Of a stretch of DNA of 64,000 bases, positions 1 through 8,231 are shown in pieces. How positions within the stretch are numbered: the stretch's first letter is position 1; the number at the start of each line of letters is the position of its first letter. The notes under the pieces were generated by a model. The model was not told the origin of the DNA and ran no database searches. It saw only the letters and a program-made list of their open reading frames with translations. The position numbers and the translations under genes are program-made. Origin of the DNA: Zobellia nedashkovskayae (GTDB lineage: Bacteria > Bacteroidota > Bacteroidia > Flavobacteriales > Flavobacteriaceae); contig NZ_JADDXR010000002.1 of NCBI RefSeq assembly GCF_015330125.1, positions 930,001 through 994,000 on the forward strand. Reading direction: 5' to 3'.

Positions 1-1795
1 TACCGCCAATGTATAAATCTACATCTTGCCAGTAGTCAATTGCTTCCTTAGAGAAAATTTCATTCTCATTATGCGGATCCATGTACCTATTGAAATACTG
101 CGAGCTACCAGCCCAACCCGGCATGGTATTTAATTCCAACGGAAACACAGTGGAATTATTTATTTCACTGTTGTTTACAACGGTATTGGTTACCGTATCC
201 CAAGCCCAAACCTCAGCATTACCTAATGGCGGTTCTCCTGTCTCGGTGGGTAAATATTTTTCAACTTCTGGCAACGCAATAGGCAGAAATTCTTTTGCAA
301 TCATTTGCGGCATACCATCTACATAATACACCGGGAAAGGTTCTCCCCAATAGCGTTGACGACTGAATACGGCATCACGTAATCGGTAATTAATTTTTCC
401 CTCTCCTTGTCCTAATTTTTCCAATTCATAGATTGCTAATTTCATAGCTTTCTTATACGGCAATCCGTTTAGGAAATCAGAATTAGCAATGACCGTTTTA
501 TCCTTATCTGCATATGCCTCCTCCGAAATGTCTACGCCTTCAAAAATATTCGGAATAGGAATATTAAAATGCTTCGCGAAGTCATAATCTCGTTGATCAC
601 CACATGGAACGGACATTACCGCTCCAGTTCCATAACCCGCCAATACATAGTCCCCAATCCAGATTGGAATAGGTTCTTTTGTAAATGGATGTTCTGCATA
701 GGCACCGGTAAAAGCACCTGAAATAGTTTTCACATCTGCCATACGGTCGCGTTCCGAACGTTTTGCAGTTGCTTCTATATACGCTTGTACCTCAGCTTTT
801 TGGGCTGCAGTCGTTATTTTGGAAACCAATTCATGCTCTGGAGCCAAAGTCATAAAACTTACCCCAAAAATAGTATCGGGTCTGGTTGTAAAAACATCTA
901 TTTTTTCATCGTGGTCCTTTACGTTGAAAACTGCTGAAGCTCCTTGAGAACGACCAATCCAATTCGTTTGCGAATCTTTTAATGGTTGTGGCCAATCTAC
1001 CGTATTCAATCCGTCTAACAAACGCTGAGCATATGCAGAAATACGCATACTCCATTGGGTCATCTTTTTACGGATAACCGGATGACCACCACGTTCTGAC
1101 ACACCGTTTACAATTTCATCATTTGCCAATACCGTACCTAGTGCCGGACACCAGTTTACTTCAGTATCTGCCAAATACGTTAATCTATATTGTAATAATA
1201 TTTCTTGTTTTTTAACAATAGAGAAAGCTTTCCAATCATCCGCAGAAAAAAATTCTATATCATCGTCACAAACAGCGTTTACATTGGCATTACCATCCGC
1301 AGAAAATTTAGAAATCAACGTTTCTATATCTTCCGCCTTATCCGTATCCTTGTTATACCAAGAATTGAATATTTGAATGAATATCCACTGCGTCCATTTG
1401 TAATACTCCGGACTAGAAGTACGCACCTCTCTGCTCCAATCAAAAGAAAAGCCTAATTGATCTAACTGCCTTCTATATGTTTTAATATTAGCAGCGGTAG
1501 TTACTGCAGGATGCTGCCCTGTTTGAATTGCATATTGCTCTGCAGGCAAACCAAAAGAATCATACCCTTGCGGATGTAAAACATTAAAACCTTTATGCCT
1601 TTTGTAGCGTGCATAAATATCACTTGCAATATAACCAAGCGGATGCCCTACGTGCAAACCGGCACCCGAGGGGTAAGGAAACATATCCAAAACATAGTAT
1701 TTTGGCTTATCGGAATTATTTTCGGCTTTAAACGTCTGGTTTTTGGCCCAAAAGTCTTGCCAATTTTTCTCTATTTCCTTGAAATCGTAGTGCAT
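1..1795 (-). CDS. leuS: Leucyl-tRNA synthetase, 3' part outside window
   Basis: Class I aminoacyl-tRNA synthetase that charges tRNA-Leu with leucine in the cytoplasm. The first about 598 residues are visible; the KMSKS loop and anticodon-binding domain lie beyond the left edge. The start MHYDFKEIEK is followed by the catalytic HIGH-type motif HVGHP at residues 48-52, in the LeuS context YPSGAGLHVGHPLGY. The editing (CP1) domain includes TRPDTIFG and later GTGAVMSVPCGDQRD, including the conserved Asp region that holds the amino group of misloaded residues. It is divergent from ftsX with an 80-bp gap. Recognition is secure. Only the length is unknown because the gene is cut by the window edge. 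Confidence 0.97.
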   Translation of the reverse strand, partial: MHYDFKEIEKNWQDFWAKNQTFKAENNSDKPKYYVLDMFPYPSGAGLHVGHPLGYIASDIYARYKRHKGFNVLHPQGYDSFGLPAEQYAIQTGQHPAVTTAANIKTYRRQLDQLGFSFDWSREVRTSSPEYYKWTQWIFIQIFNSWYNKDTDKAEDIETLISKFSADGNANVNAVCDDDIEFFSADDWKAFSIVKKQEILLQYRLTYLADTEVNWCPALGTVLANDEIVNGVSERGGHPVIRKKMTQWSMRISAYAQRLLDGLNTVDWPQPLKDSQTNWIGRSQGASAVFNVKDHDEKIDVFTTRPDTIFGVSFMTLAPEHELVSKITTAAQKAEVQAYIEATAKRSERDRMADVKTISGAFTGAYAEHPFTKEPIPIWIGDYVLAGYGTGAVMSVPCGDQRDYDFAKHFNIPIPNIFEGVDISEEAYADKDKTVIANSDFLNGLPYKKAMKLAIYELEKLGQGEGKINYRLRDAVFSRQRYWGEPFPVYYVDGMPQMIAKEFLPIALPEVEKYLPTETGEPPLGNAEVWAWDTVTNTVVNNSEINNSTVFPLELNTMPGWAGSSQYFNRYMDPHNENEIFSKEAIDYWQDVDLYIGG

Positions 1796-1876
1796 GCTGA
1801 TATCTTTCTTTTCAATGTTCGCCAAAAATAAGTTTATTCAATTTACTTTCCTAAATTTACGCCTGTATACGCGATT

Positions 1877-2755
1877 ATGGGCAAGTCTTTTGAACAGTAC
1901 CAGAAACAAAAATTAATATCATCGTATTTTTCGGTGGTACTGAGTATTGCTTTGGTATTATTTTTACTGGGTATTTTGGGGCTTTTGGTTATCAATACCA
2001 AAAAAATGGCAGATCATTTTAAAGAGCAAATCACTATTTCTATCTTTTTAAAGGACGAAGCAAAAGAGTCTGAAATAGACCAACTCCAAAAAAACCTCTT
2101 ACAAGAAGAACACACTAAAAGTGCTGTCTTTGTTTCCAAAGAAGATGCCGCCAAGCAACATAGTGAGGAAATAGGCGAGGACTTTCAGAATTTCTTAGGT
2201 TACAATCCGCTTAAAAACTCCATTGATGTGCAGTTAAGAGCAGATTTTGTTACACCACAAGAAATAGATTCTTTAGCTACCAATCTTGCCAAAAAGACCT
2301 ATGTGGAAGAAGTTAGTTATGATAAACCTTTAGTTGGTCTGTTGAGCGAAAATGTAAAACGTATCAGTTTTTGGATTTTGATTGCCAGCGGCGTTCTTAC
2401 TTTTATCGCTATTTTACTTATCAACAGCTCCATCCGTTTGAGCATTTACTCCAAACGTTTTATCATCAAAACCATGCAAATGGTAGGTGCTACAAAGACT
2501 TTTATACGTAGGCCTTTTATTTGGATGAATATTAAACTGGGGATTCTAGGTGCCCTAACTGCACTTTTAGCGCTAACGGGAGCATTGTATTATTTAGACC
2601 AAAACTTCCCTGAACTAGAGCTTTTTAAAGACCTTGAGCTATTAGGTATTCTCTACGGAGCCATCTTTATTTTAGGAATATTCATCTCGTTAATCAGTAC
2701 TTTTTTCGCGACACAACGGTTTTTGAACCTCCGAACCGATGAACTTTACTATTAA
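1877..2755 (+). CDS. ftsX: Cell division protein FtsX
   Basis: Membrane subunit of the FtsEX complex, which relays ATP hydrolysis by FtsE to periplasmic peptidoglycan hydrolases at the septum. The 292 residues show the FtsX plan: a first membrane segment at about 17-39, an extracytoplasmic domain of about 120 residues, then three membrane segments at about 163-183, 216-236 and 258-282 within an FtsX/MacB permease fold. The Gly-Ala pair in TMQMVGATKTFIRRPF is typical. No ftsE is adjacent, which is usual in Flavobacteriaceae. It heads a co-directional run with DUF3098, uppP and truB, pointing to a cell-envelope gene group. Confidence 0.93.
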   Translation: MGKSFEQYQKQKLISSYFSVVLSIALVLFLLGILGLLVINTKKMADHFKEQITISIFLKDEAKESEIDQLQKNLLQEEHTKSAVFVSKEDAAKQHSEEIGEDFQNFLGYNPLKNSIDVQLRADFVTPQEIDSLATNLAKKTYVEEVSYDKPLVGLLSENVKRISFWILIASGVLTFIAILLINSSIRLSIYSKRFIIKTMQMVGATKTFIRRPFIWMNIKLGILGALTALLALTGALYYLDQNFPELELFKDLELLGILYGAIFILGIFISLISTFFATQRFLNLRTDELYY

Positions 2756-2810
2756 GAACATCCTAACAATAAACCTTTACGACCATAAACTTTTTTAAGT
2801 AGAACTTCGT

Positions 2811-2818
2811 TAAATTTG
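2811..2818 (+). promoter_or_regulatory. Bacteroidota -7 box TAAATTTG before the DUF3098 gene
   Basis: TAAATTTG matches the Bacteroidota sigma-ABfrA -7 consensus TAnnTTTG and lies only 5 nt before the ATG at 2823, so any transcript from it would be almost leaderless. No clear TTG -33 element is seen at the expected distance. It could give DUF3098-uppP a start independent of ftsX. Confidence 0.45.
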
Positions 2819-2822
2819 CAGC

Positions 2823-3092
2823 ATGGGTAAGAAACAAGTAGAACATACAGGCCAGCAGGATAAACAAGAATTCATTTTTCAAAAAAAGAACTATACCTTC
2901 TTTTTTGTGGGTCTTGCATTTATAGCCTTAGGCTTTATACTCATGAGTGGTGGTGGCAGTGACGACCCTAACGTATTTAATGAAGACATCTACAGCTTTA
3001 GAAGAATACGCTTAGCACCTACCCTAGTATTAATTGGATTAGGTATTGAGATATATGCCATATTGTTGAATCCTCATAAGAAGAAAAAATAA
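2823..3092 (+). CDS. DUF3098 family membrane protein
   Basis: A small (89-residue) inner-membrane protein of unknown function found widely in Bacteroidota, normally between ftsX and uppP as here. After a charged, Gln-rich N terminus there are two membrane segments (about 27-42 and 67-84). They are joined by a short loop that contains the family-typical stretch SGGGSDDPNVFNEDIYSFRR. The Lys-rich end (PHKKKK) should be cytoplasmic. Its fixed position beside ftsX and uppP suggests a part in division or lipid-carrier recycling, but that is inference from gene order only. Confidence 0.85.
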   Translation: MGKKQVEHTGQQDKQEFIFQKKNYTFFFVGLAFIALGFILMSGGGSDDPNVFNEDIYSFRRIRLAPTLVLIGLGIEIYAILLNPHKKKK

Positions 3093-3094
3093 TT

Positions 3095-3889
3095 TTGGAG
3101 ACGCTAGACGCAATCATTCTCGGTATCATTCAAGGATTGACCGAATTTTTACCTGTATCATCAAGTGGACATTTAGAATTAGGAAAAGCTATTTTAGGTG
3201 ACAATTCCGTTCCTGAAGAAAGCCTTTTATTTACAGTTGTACTTCATGCAGCAACCGCTTTGAGTACTATTGTAGTTTTTAGAAAGGATATATGGGAAAT
3301 TATTAGTGGACTCCTTACTTTTAAATGGAACGAGGAAGCGCAGTTCTCTGTTAAAATTATCATATCTATGTTGCCTGCAGTTTTTGTAGGTCTTTTTTTT
3401 GAAGAACAACTGGAAGCCTTTTTTGGCGGTAATGTTCGTTTCGTAGGTTTTATGCTTTTGATTACGGCAGTTCTTCTATATTTTGCCGATAAAGCCAAAG
3501 ACACCGATAAAAAAGTAAGTTTCAAGAACGCATTCATTGTAGGTGTCTCTCAGGCCATTGCTATGTTGCCAGGTATTTCTAGAAGTGGCGCTACCATTTC
3601 TACGTCTGTATTATTAGGTGTTGACAAGACCAAAGCAGCTCGTTTTTCATTCTTAATGGTTGTTCCTCTTATTTTTGGTAAAATAGGGAAAGACCTTATG
3701 AGTGGCGACCTTAACTTTGATGGTGGAAATAACCTTGCTATGGGCGCAGGTTTTATTGCTGCTTTCGTAGCCGGTCTTGCTGCCTGTACTTGGATGATCC
3801 AATTAGTAAAAAAGAGCAAACTTTCTTACTTTGCCATTTACTGCTTTGTTGTGGGACTGATTGCTATTGCCTACGGGTATTTGGGCTAG
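3095..3889 (+). CDS. uppP: Undecaprenyl-diphosphate phosphatase (BacA/UppP)
   Basis: Integral membrane enzyme that removes a phosphate from undecaprenyl diphosphate to regenerate the lipid carrier for peptidoglycan and O-antigen; also linked to bacitracin resistance. Both signature regions are present: GLTEFLPVSSSGH at about residues 14-26 and PGISRSGATI at about 159-168, containing the Glu, Ser and Arg residues needed for activity. The length of 264 is usual. Translation most likely begins at a TTG codon two bases after the DUF3098 stop; no ATG lies close enough to keep the first motif. This tight spacing implies translational coupling. Confidence 0.95.
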   Translation: METLDAIILGIIQGLTEFLPVSSSGHLELGKAILGDNSVPEESLLFTVVLHAATALSTIVVFRKDIWEIISGLLTFKWNEEAQFSVKIIISMLPAVFVGLFFEEQLEAFFGGNVRFVGFMLLITAVLLYFADKAKDTDKKVSFKNAFIVGVSQAIAMLPGISRSGATISTSVLLGVDKTKAARFSFLMVVPLIFGKIGKDLMSGDLNFDGGNNLAMGAGFIAAFVAGLAACTWMIQLVKKSKLSYFAIYCFVVGLIAIAYGYLG

Positions 3890-3931
3890 ACCGTTTCCAG
3901 TTATTCAGAACAGAGGTTAATACTTATTTAT

Positions 3932-4645
3932 ATGGATTCTCGTACCCAAGAGGACTTTCTTGATGGACAAATATTGCTTATAGACAAACCACTTGGTTGG
4001 TCTTCTTTTCAGGCGGTAAATAAATTAAAATGGGCTATTCGCACAAAGTTCAAACTTAAGAAGTTTAAAATTGGTCATGCAGGAACCTTAGATCCTTTGG
4101 CAACCGGACTACTTATAATTTGCTCTGGTAAATTCACCAAAAGAATAACAGAACTTCAAGGACAAGCAAAAGAATACACAGGTACCATTACTCTAGGTGG
4201 CACAACTCCTTCTTACGATTTGGAAACCGAAGTGGATAAAACGTACCCTACCGGACATATCACGGAAGCACTATTAGATGAAACCCTTCCCCAATTTATA
4301 GGTGATATTGAACAACGCCCACCTGTATTTTCAGCATTAAAAAAAGATGGTAAACGGCTCTATGAGTATGCCAGAGAAGGAAAAGAAGTAGAGATAAAAC
4401 TGAGAAGTGTTAACGTCTCTATTTTTGAAATTACCGAAATGAAGCTCCCAGATGTTAAATTTAGAATTGTTTGCAGCAAAGGCACTTATATTAGATCTTT
4501 GGCACATGATTTGGGGCAAGCTCTACAGAGTGGAGGGCATTTATCTGAACTTAGGAGAACCAAAATAGGTGACTATAACGTAAATAATGCCATTGACCCT
4601 AATGTATTTGCGGAAAACCTACTGGGAAAAACATCAGAATCATAA
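3932..4645 (+). CDS. truB: tRNA pseudouridine(55) synthase TruB
   Basis: Converts U55 in the T-arm of tRNAs to pseudouridine. The catalytic motif GHAGTLDPLATG is at about residues 49-60 with the nucleophile Asp54, and the later motif KGTYIRSLAHDLG holds the second conserved block. At 237 residues it is a short TruB without the C-terminal PUA domain, as in most Bacteroidota. It sits 42 bp after uppP in the same direction and is probably co-transcribed. Confidence 0.96.
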   Translation: MDSRTQEDFLDGQILLIDKPLGWSSFQAVNKLKWAIRTKFKLKKFKIGHAGTLDPLATGLLIICSGKFTKRITELQGQAKEYTGTITLGGTTPSYDLETEVDKTYPTGHITEALLDETLPQFIGDIEQRPPVFSALKKDGKRLYEYAREGKEVEIKLRSVNVSIFEITEMKLPDVKFRIVCSKGTYIRSLAHDLGQALQSGGHLSELRRTKIGDYNVNNAIDPNVFAENLLGKTSES

Positions 4646-4714
4646 AAAGAATACCCTAGCCTTTCCGTTCAACGAATAATTAAAATATTTTTTTAAAATT
4701 GTGGTTATATCACT

Positions 4715-5446
4715 ATGACCTTGAACCGTAAACATTTAGCGTTCCTTATTACCTTTTTTTCGATGTCTATTATTGTGTTGGCACTGTACAACATACACTT
4801 AGGGCAAGATAAAGAGGTAGACGACTATGTGGTAGAAATGGTACTTGAAGAAGATATTGAAGAGCTTCTTAAAGAAAAGGAAGAATTAGAGAAAGAAAGT
4901 CAAAAATTAGACCCGGTAAAAAGCCACATGGCTTATAACGAAACCGCAAAACCAAGCTACGGTAACCCAGAACCTTTAAAAACACTTGAAGAGTTATTAG
5001 AGGAAAAAATGGCTGCTGAAAATAGCAATGACCCTAATGAGCTACTTTCTGATTCTGAATACGCAGAGCGCGTAAAAGAATTAAAAAAGAAACGTAAGGA
5101 AGCCAAGCAACTGTTAGGCGAAAAAGAGGCTCAAAAGAAAGAATTCACCAATAATTTAGCAAAAAGAAATACATCGGTTTCCTACTCATTAGTAAACCGT
5201 AGTAATTATAGATTACCTCCCCCAATATACACTTGTATCGTTGGAGGAAAAGTTGTTGTAAATATTCAAGTAGATGCAATGGGCAACGTTGTGGATGCCG
5301 ATTACAACTCAAAAAGCTCTGGCACTTCTAACGGTTGTTTGATAGACAATGCCATTGCTTACGCTTATAAAGCTAAATTTAGTTCTGGTGAAAAATCGGT
5401 TCAAAAAGGAACCATCACCTACCTATTTCAAGGGAAAGCTCGCTAA
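4715..5446 (+). CDS. TonB-like single-pass protein (energy-transducer type C-terminal domain)
   Basis: One membrane segment at about residues 9-27 is followed by a highly charged helical, probably coiled-coil stretch (about 45-160, rich in Glu and Lys) and a compact C-terminal domain of about 85 residues. The C-terminal part (PPPIYTCIVGGKVVVNIQVD... ending GTITYLFQGKAR) has the pattern of the TonB C-terminal domain that touches outer-membrane receptors. The periplasmic spacer is Glu/Lys-rich instead of Pro-rich as in classical TonB. No ExbB or ExbD gene is adjacent. The role is likely periplasmic contact with an outer-membrane partner. The 3' end overlaps the convergent thioredoxin-like gene by 24 nt. 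Confidence 0.7.
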   Translation: MTLNRKHLAFLITFFSMSIIVLALYNIHLGQDKEVDDYVVEMVLEEDIEELLKEKEELEKESQKLDPVKSHMAYNETAKPSYGNPEPLKTLEELLEEKMAAENSNDPNELLSDSEYAERVKELKKKRKEAKQLLGEKEAQKKEFTNNLAKRNTSVSYSLVNRSNYRLPPPIYTCIVGGKVVVNIQVDAMGNVVDADYNSKSSGTSNGCLIDNAIAYAYKAKFSSGEKSVQKGTITYLFQGKAR

Positions 5447-6049
5447 TACTTCTTTCAGCGTTGATTGCCCTTTATCCTTATTATACCACTGTTGAATTTC
5501 CTCTTTAATCTCAGGTAACAATTGGCCATGTTTTGCCTTATGATCTGCTACCAACTTTGCAGCTAGCTTAGGTCTTGGACCCCAATCCGCAAGTACTTCT
5601 TGGTTTTCCGCATCCCAAAAAATCAATTTAGGAATAGACATTCCCCCATTAGTCAAGAAACGGTTCATTAAGTCTACATTCTCATCCCTCAAAATCACTT
5701 TAAGATCTATATTGTCATTTAACTGTGCCACTTTATTAATTACTGGTAATGCCGGAGCAGCATCTCCACACCAACTTTCGGTTAGGACAATCAGTTGTAC
5801 TTTTCTATCAAGTTTGGCTATTGCATCTGCATCTTCTGCACTTACTTTTACCGTTTTATCAAAACGCTTCATGCGGCGGTCATTAAGCATCGTATAATTA
5901 GCCAAGGCTTCCGTTTGTTCTGGCCCTGTTGCTTTTCCTTCAAGAACTAACTGACTTACCATTGCCCGGTAATCTTCATATGAAATAGCTTGAGAAAGCG
6001 CTTTTCCTATTAATTCTTGTGTACTGTTTTCTGTTATAGGTAATGCCAT
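5423..6049 (-). CDS. Thioredoxin-family protein with single-Cys WCGDA motif
   Basis: A 208-residue cytoplasmic protein (no signal peptide) with a thioredoxin fold spanning about residues 80-190. The active-site position reads ESWCGDA at 91-97, so only one cysteine of the usual CxxC pair remains. A cis-Pro equivalent is seen in GGMSIPKLIF. This is the Thioredoxin_9-type family common in Bacteroidota. With one Cys it cannot make the usual intramolecular disulfide; a monothiol or bacillithiol/thiol-binding role is possible. Divergent or convergent neighbours only, so it is likely monocistronic. Confidence 0.8.
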   Translation of the reverse strand: MALPITENSTQELIGKALSQAISYEDYRAMVSQLVLEGKATGPEQTEALANYTMLNDRRMKRFDKTVKVSAEDADAIAKLDRKVQLIVLTESWCGDAAPALPVINKVAQLNDNIDLKVILRDENVDLMNRFLTNGGMSIPKLIFWDAENQEVLADWGPRPKLAAKLVADHKAKHGQLLPEIKEEIQQWYNKDKGQSTLKEVLASFPLK

Positions 6050-6180
6050 TTTAATCTTCTTTAAAATTTGATAACAAAGTTAACACTCTGCTATGTCTGA
6101 TTTGGTAACATGGGTCACATTGGTAGTATTTTATTACAAGAACTTACAAACCTCTCGTTCAACTACCTTTTGGAAACGAG

Positions 6181-6212
6181 AAAATCCGTTATACCATAGT
6201 ACAACGGACTTT
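6181..6212 (-). terminator. Candidate rho-independent terminator after the phytase-like gene
   Basis: Inverted repeat AAAATCCGTT / AACGGACTTT with one mismatch and a 12-nt loop, 21 nt past the stop of the gene ending at 6233. On the minus strand the stem is followed by a short T-rich stretch (TTTTCTCGTTT). The tract is not strong, so confidence is moderate. Confidence 0.5.
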
Positions 6213-6232
6213 CTACAACTTTATTTATCCTC

Positions 6233-7363
6233 TTATTTTACTTCAAGAAGTATAAACTGATTCAATTGTGGCCCAAATGCGCTAAAATTATTGTCCGCTA
6301 CCAACACCAATGAACGATTACCATTTTTTAATACAGGACCAAAAGTGATTCCCTCGATATTATCTACAACTCCATCCGTTAATTGACCTCTAACACTTTC
6401 AAAATCGAACAACAACTCCTTGGTCGCTTTTTTATAGTCCGCACCTTTAAGACTATCCATACCACTTAAGTCCGTTGCATCCGAAGCATCAACATTATAT
6501 ATCTTTACGTCGTTACCACCATCTGCATATCCTGTTGAAAAGGAACGTTCCAAGACCAAAAACTTATCTGTATCATATTCTAGAATTTCTACAACGCCGT
6601 TTACCGTGAAAGCAGTTTCATCAAACTTTCTAGCAATTGGGTCCAACTCATAAGCAAACTCTTTTCCGAATGCCCCAGAAGTATTTATGAAAGCCATCCG
6701 AACCGGAGAATCTGTATCTTCTACCAGTGGTTCTGACCCATCTTCAAAAAGAGGTAATTCCATAGAAGCCCAATAACCAGCTTTGTCAAAGGACACAGAA
6801 AGACCCTCAATAACCCCATTGTGTCTTGGGCCACGGTTCTCTTCTTTAGACACCTTGAACTTTTCAGATAATGAAATATTAGATTTATAAGTGCCCTTCA
6901 TATTCGCTATCCTAATAACTGGGTCTACACCTCCATTAATATTTCCTTCACTTGACCACAATACGCTACCGCCAGTAGTAATCCTAATAGCTTCCGGATC
7001 TACTTCACCATCTGCAAAAGGTAGATTACTACCATTCAATAATTCCGTAACCCCATTAATTGTTACATTTTCAAATCCGTTTTCATTAAATTGAATGTCC
7101 GCCGTGTAAAACCGAATAGGTGCTTTGGCATCATCACTAATCATGTACCACTTTCCATCTGCATAATCTATTCCAGACAGACCACCAACCTCAGTACCTG
7201 CATACATTGAACCATCCGGCAGAACATATTCATCTATATACTGCAGGCTTGTTATGCTCTGATCCTGCATATCTCCATGCCCTATAAAATCATCTATATG
7301 CTCACAGGAAATAATTGTTGTGAGAATTAGTAGACCCACAATTTCTAAAGTATAGTTTTTCAT
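6233..7363 (-). CDS. Phytase-like (esterase-like) domain lipoprotein
   Basis: Predicted surface or periplasmic lipoprotein of 376 residues. I choose the ATG at 7363 because it places a signal peptide and lipobox (LTTIISC) at the N terminus; the longer frame from 7399 would bury the signal. The body (about 40-375) resembles the 'esterase-like activity of phytase' family: GGLSGIDYADGKWYMISDD near the N terminus, DPEAIRI, GVIEGLSVSF, and NIEGITFGP near the C terminus, the pattern of a six-bladed calcium-binding propeller. Substrate is unknown. It lies beside a Crp-type regulator and a secreted phosphodiesterase, suggesting phosphorus or ester scavenging (inference). Confidence 0.75.
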   Translation of the reverse strand: MKNYTLEIVGLLILTTIISCEHIDDFIGHGDMQDQSITSLQYIDEYVLPDGSMYAGTEVGGLSGIDYADGKWYMISDDAKAPIRFYTADIQFNENGFENVTINGVTELLNGSNLPFADGEVDPEAIRITTGGSVLWSSEGNINGGVDPVIRIANMKGTYKSNISLSEKFKVSKEENRGPRHNGVIEGLSVSFDKAGYWASMELPLFEDGSEPLVEDTDSPVRMAFINTSGAFGKEFAYELDPIARKFDETAFTVNGVVEILEYDTDKFLVLERSFSTGYADGGNDVKIYNVDASDATDLSGMDSLKGADYKKATKELLFDFESVRGQLTDGVVDNIEGITFGPVLKNGNRSLVLVADNNFSAFGPQLNQFILLEVK

Positions 7364-7531
7364 TTTTTCATCTATTTTTGGTTCAGCAAGAAGACACATA
7401 ATTTTTGCAAGAACTTTAACTGGAGATTACGATTAGATTAATCTAGTATTATTTTCATGCTCCATTTGTTAAAGACCTATTACTTCCGACAATCTTAATA
7501 TTCAACTAACATTACATTAACTATTTAAAAA

Positions 7532-7539
7532 TAGATTTG
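7532..7539 (+). promoter_or_regulatory. -7 box TAGATTTG before the Crp/Fnr gene
   Basis: TAGATTTG fits TAnnTTTG, 33 nt before the ATG at 7572. No convincing TTG -33 element is visible upstream in the AT-rich gap. Confidence 0.5.
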
Positions 7540-7571
7540 TGGGTTTCGATAATGATATATGTTGATGAGCT

Positions 7572-8231
7572 ATGAAAAACATCCGTCCACAATTACACAA
7601 AAAGCATTCACTTTGCCTTTATGGTTATTTAAAAAAATCAGGGAACCCAGATTTTTTTAGTTCGGTTAAAGAGATTACAGTTTCCAAAAACGAATTCATT
7701 TACAAACCTCCTCTTACAGAAAATTACATGTATGAGTTAGTAGAAGGGGTTGTTAAACTAGGTGGTTATTCAGAAACAGGAGAAGAAAACACCTATGATG
7801 TAATCTATACAGGCGACTATTTTGGAAACTTAAAATATTTGAATGGACAATTCTTTGAATTTTCAAAAACACTGATAGACAGTAGAATTCGTATTTATGA
7901 TTTAACCTTCTTTAAAAAAGCTATTATTGAAAACCCAGTTACTTCTGAATGGTTCATTGCCTACCTCCTTAAACGATGGTGTCTAGCCGAAAAAAAATTA
8001 GGCCAAGTAAATGAAAGATCAACCCTTCAAAAGCTGGAATTTCTACAGGGTCATTATAATATTAACGTAACCGACATACATGGTGATGAACATATTCTGT
8101 ATGATTTACTCACTCAAAAAGACAAGGGTGACCTTATCGGGGCCACCCGTCAAACAATTGCCAATGCACTAAAAAAAAAAATCAGTTCTTCTTCTGGGTT
8201 AAGATTCCAGGATACAGAATGCCATTTTTAG
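7572..8231 (+). CDS. Crp/Fnr-family transcription regulator, C-terminal wing missing
   Basis: 219 residues with a cyclic-nucleotide-binding-like beta-roll at about 25-135 and a helix-turn-helix at about 165-207, whose recognition helix reads GATRQTIANALKK. The phosphate-binding cassette of true Crp is not conserved, so the effector is unknown. The protein departs from the family right after the recognition helix: an 11-A tract (8171-8181) is followed by ISSSSGLRFQDTECHF instead of the expected wing strands. The last 50 nt overlap the convergent phosphodiesterase gene. Either the gene is naturally short or the A tract marks a frameshift or slippage site. Confidence 0.8.
   Translation: MKNIRPQLHKKHSLCLYGYLKKSGNPDFFSSVKEITVSKNEFIYKPPLTENYMYELVEGVVKLGGYSETGEENTYDVIYTGDYFGNLKYLNGQFFEFSKTLIDSRIRIYDLTFFKKAIIENPVTSEWFIAYLLKRWCLAEKKLGQVNERSTLQKLEFLQGHYNINVTDIHGDEHILYDLLTQKDKGDLIGATRQTIANALKKKISSSSGLRFQDTECHF

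Noticed and set aside
81..1831. Plus-strand open frames of about 60-85 codons at the left edge
   Set aside because: They lie opposite leuS, whose minus-strand translation is a continuous and recognisable synthetase.
3227..3819. Three minus-strand open frames inside the uppP region
   Set aside because: Antisense to a conserved membrane enzyme; no family-like features, composition of shadows.
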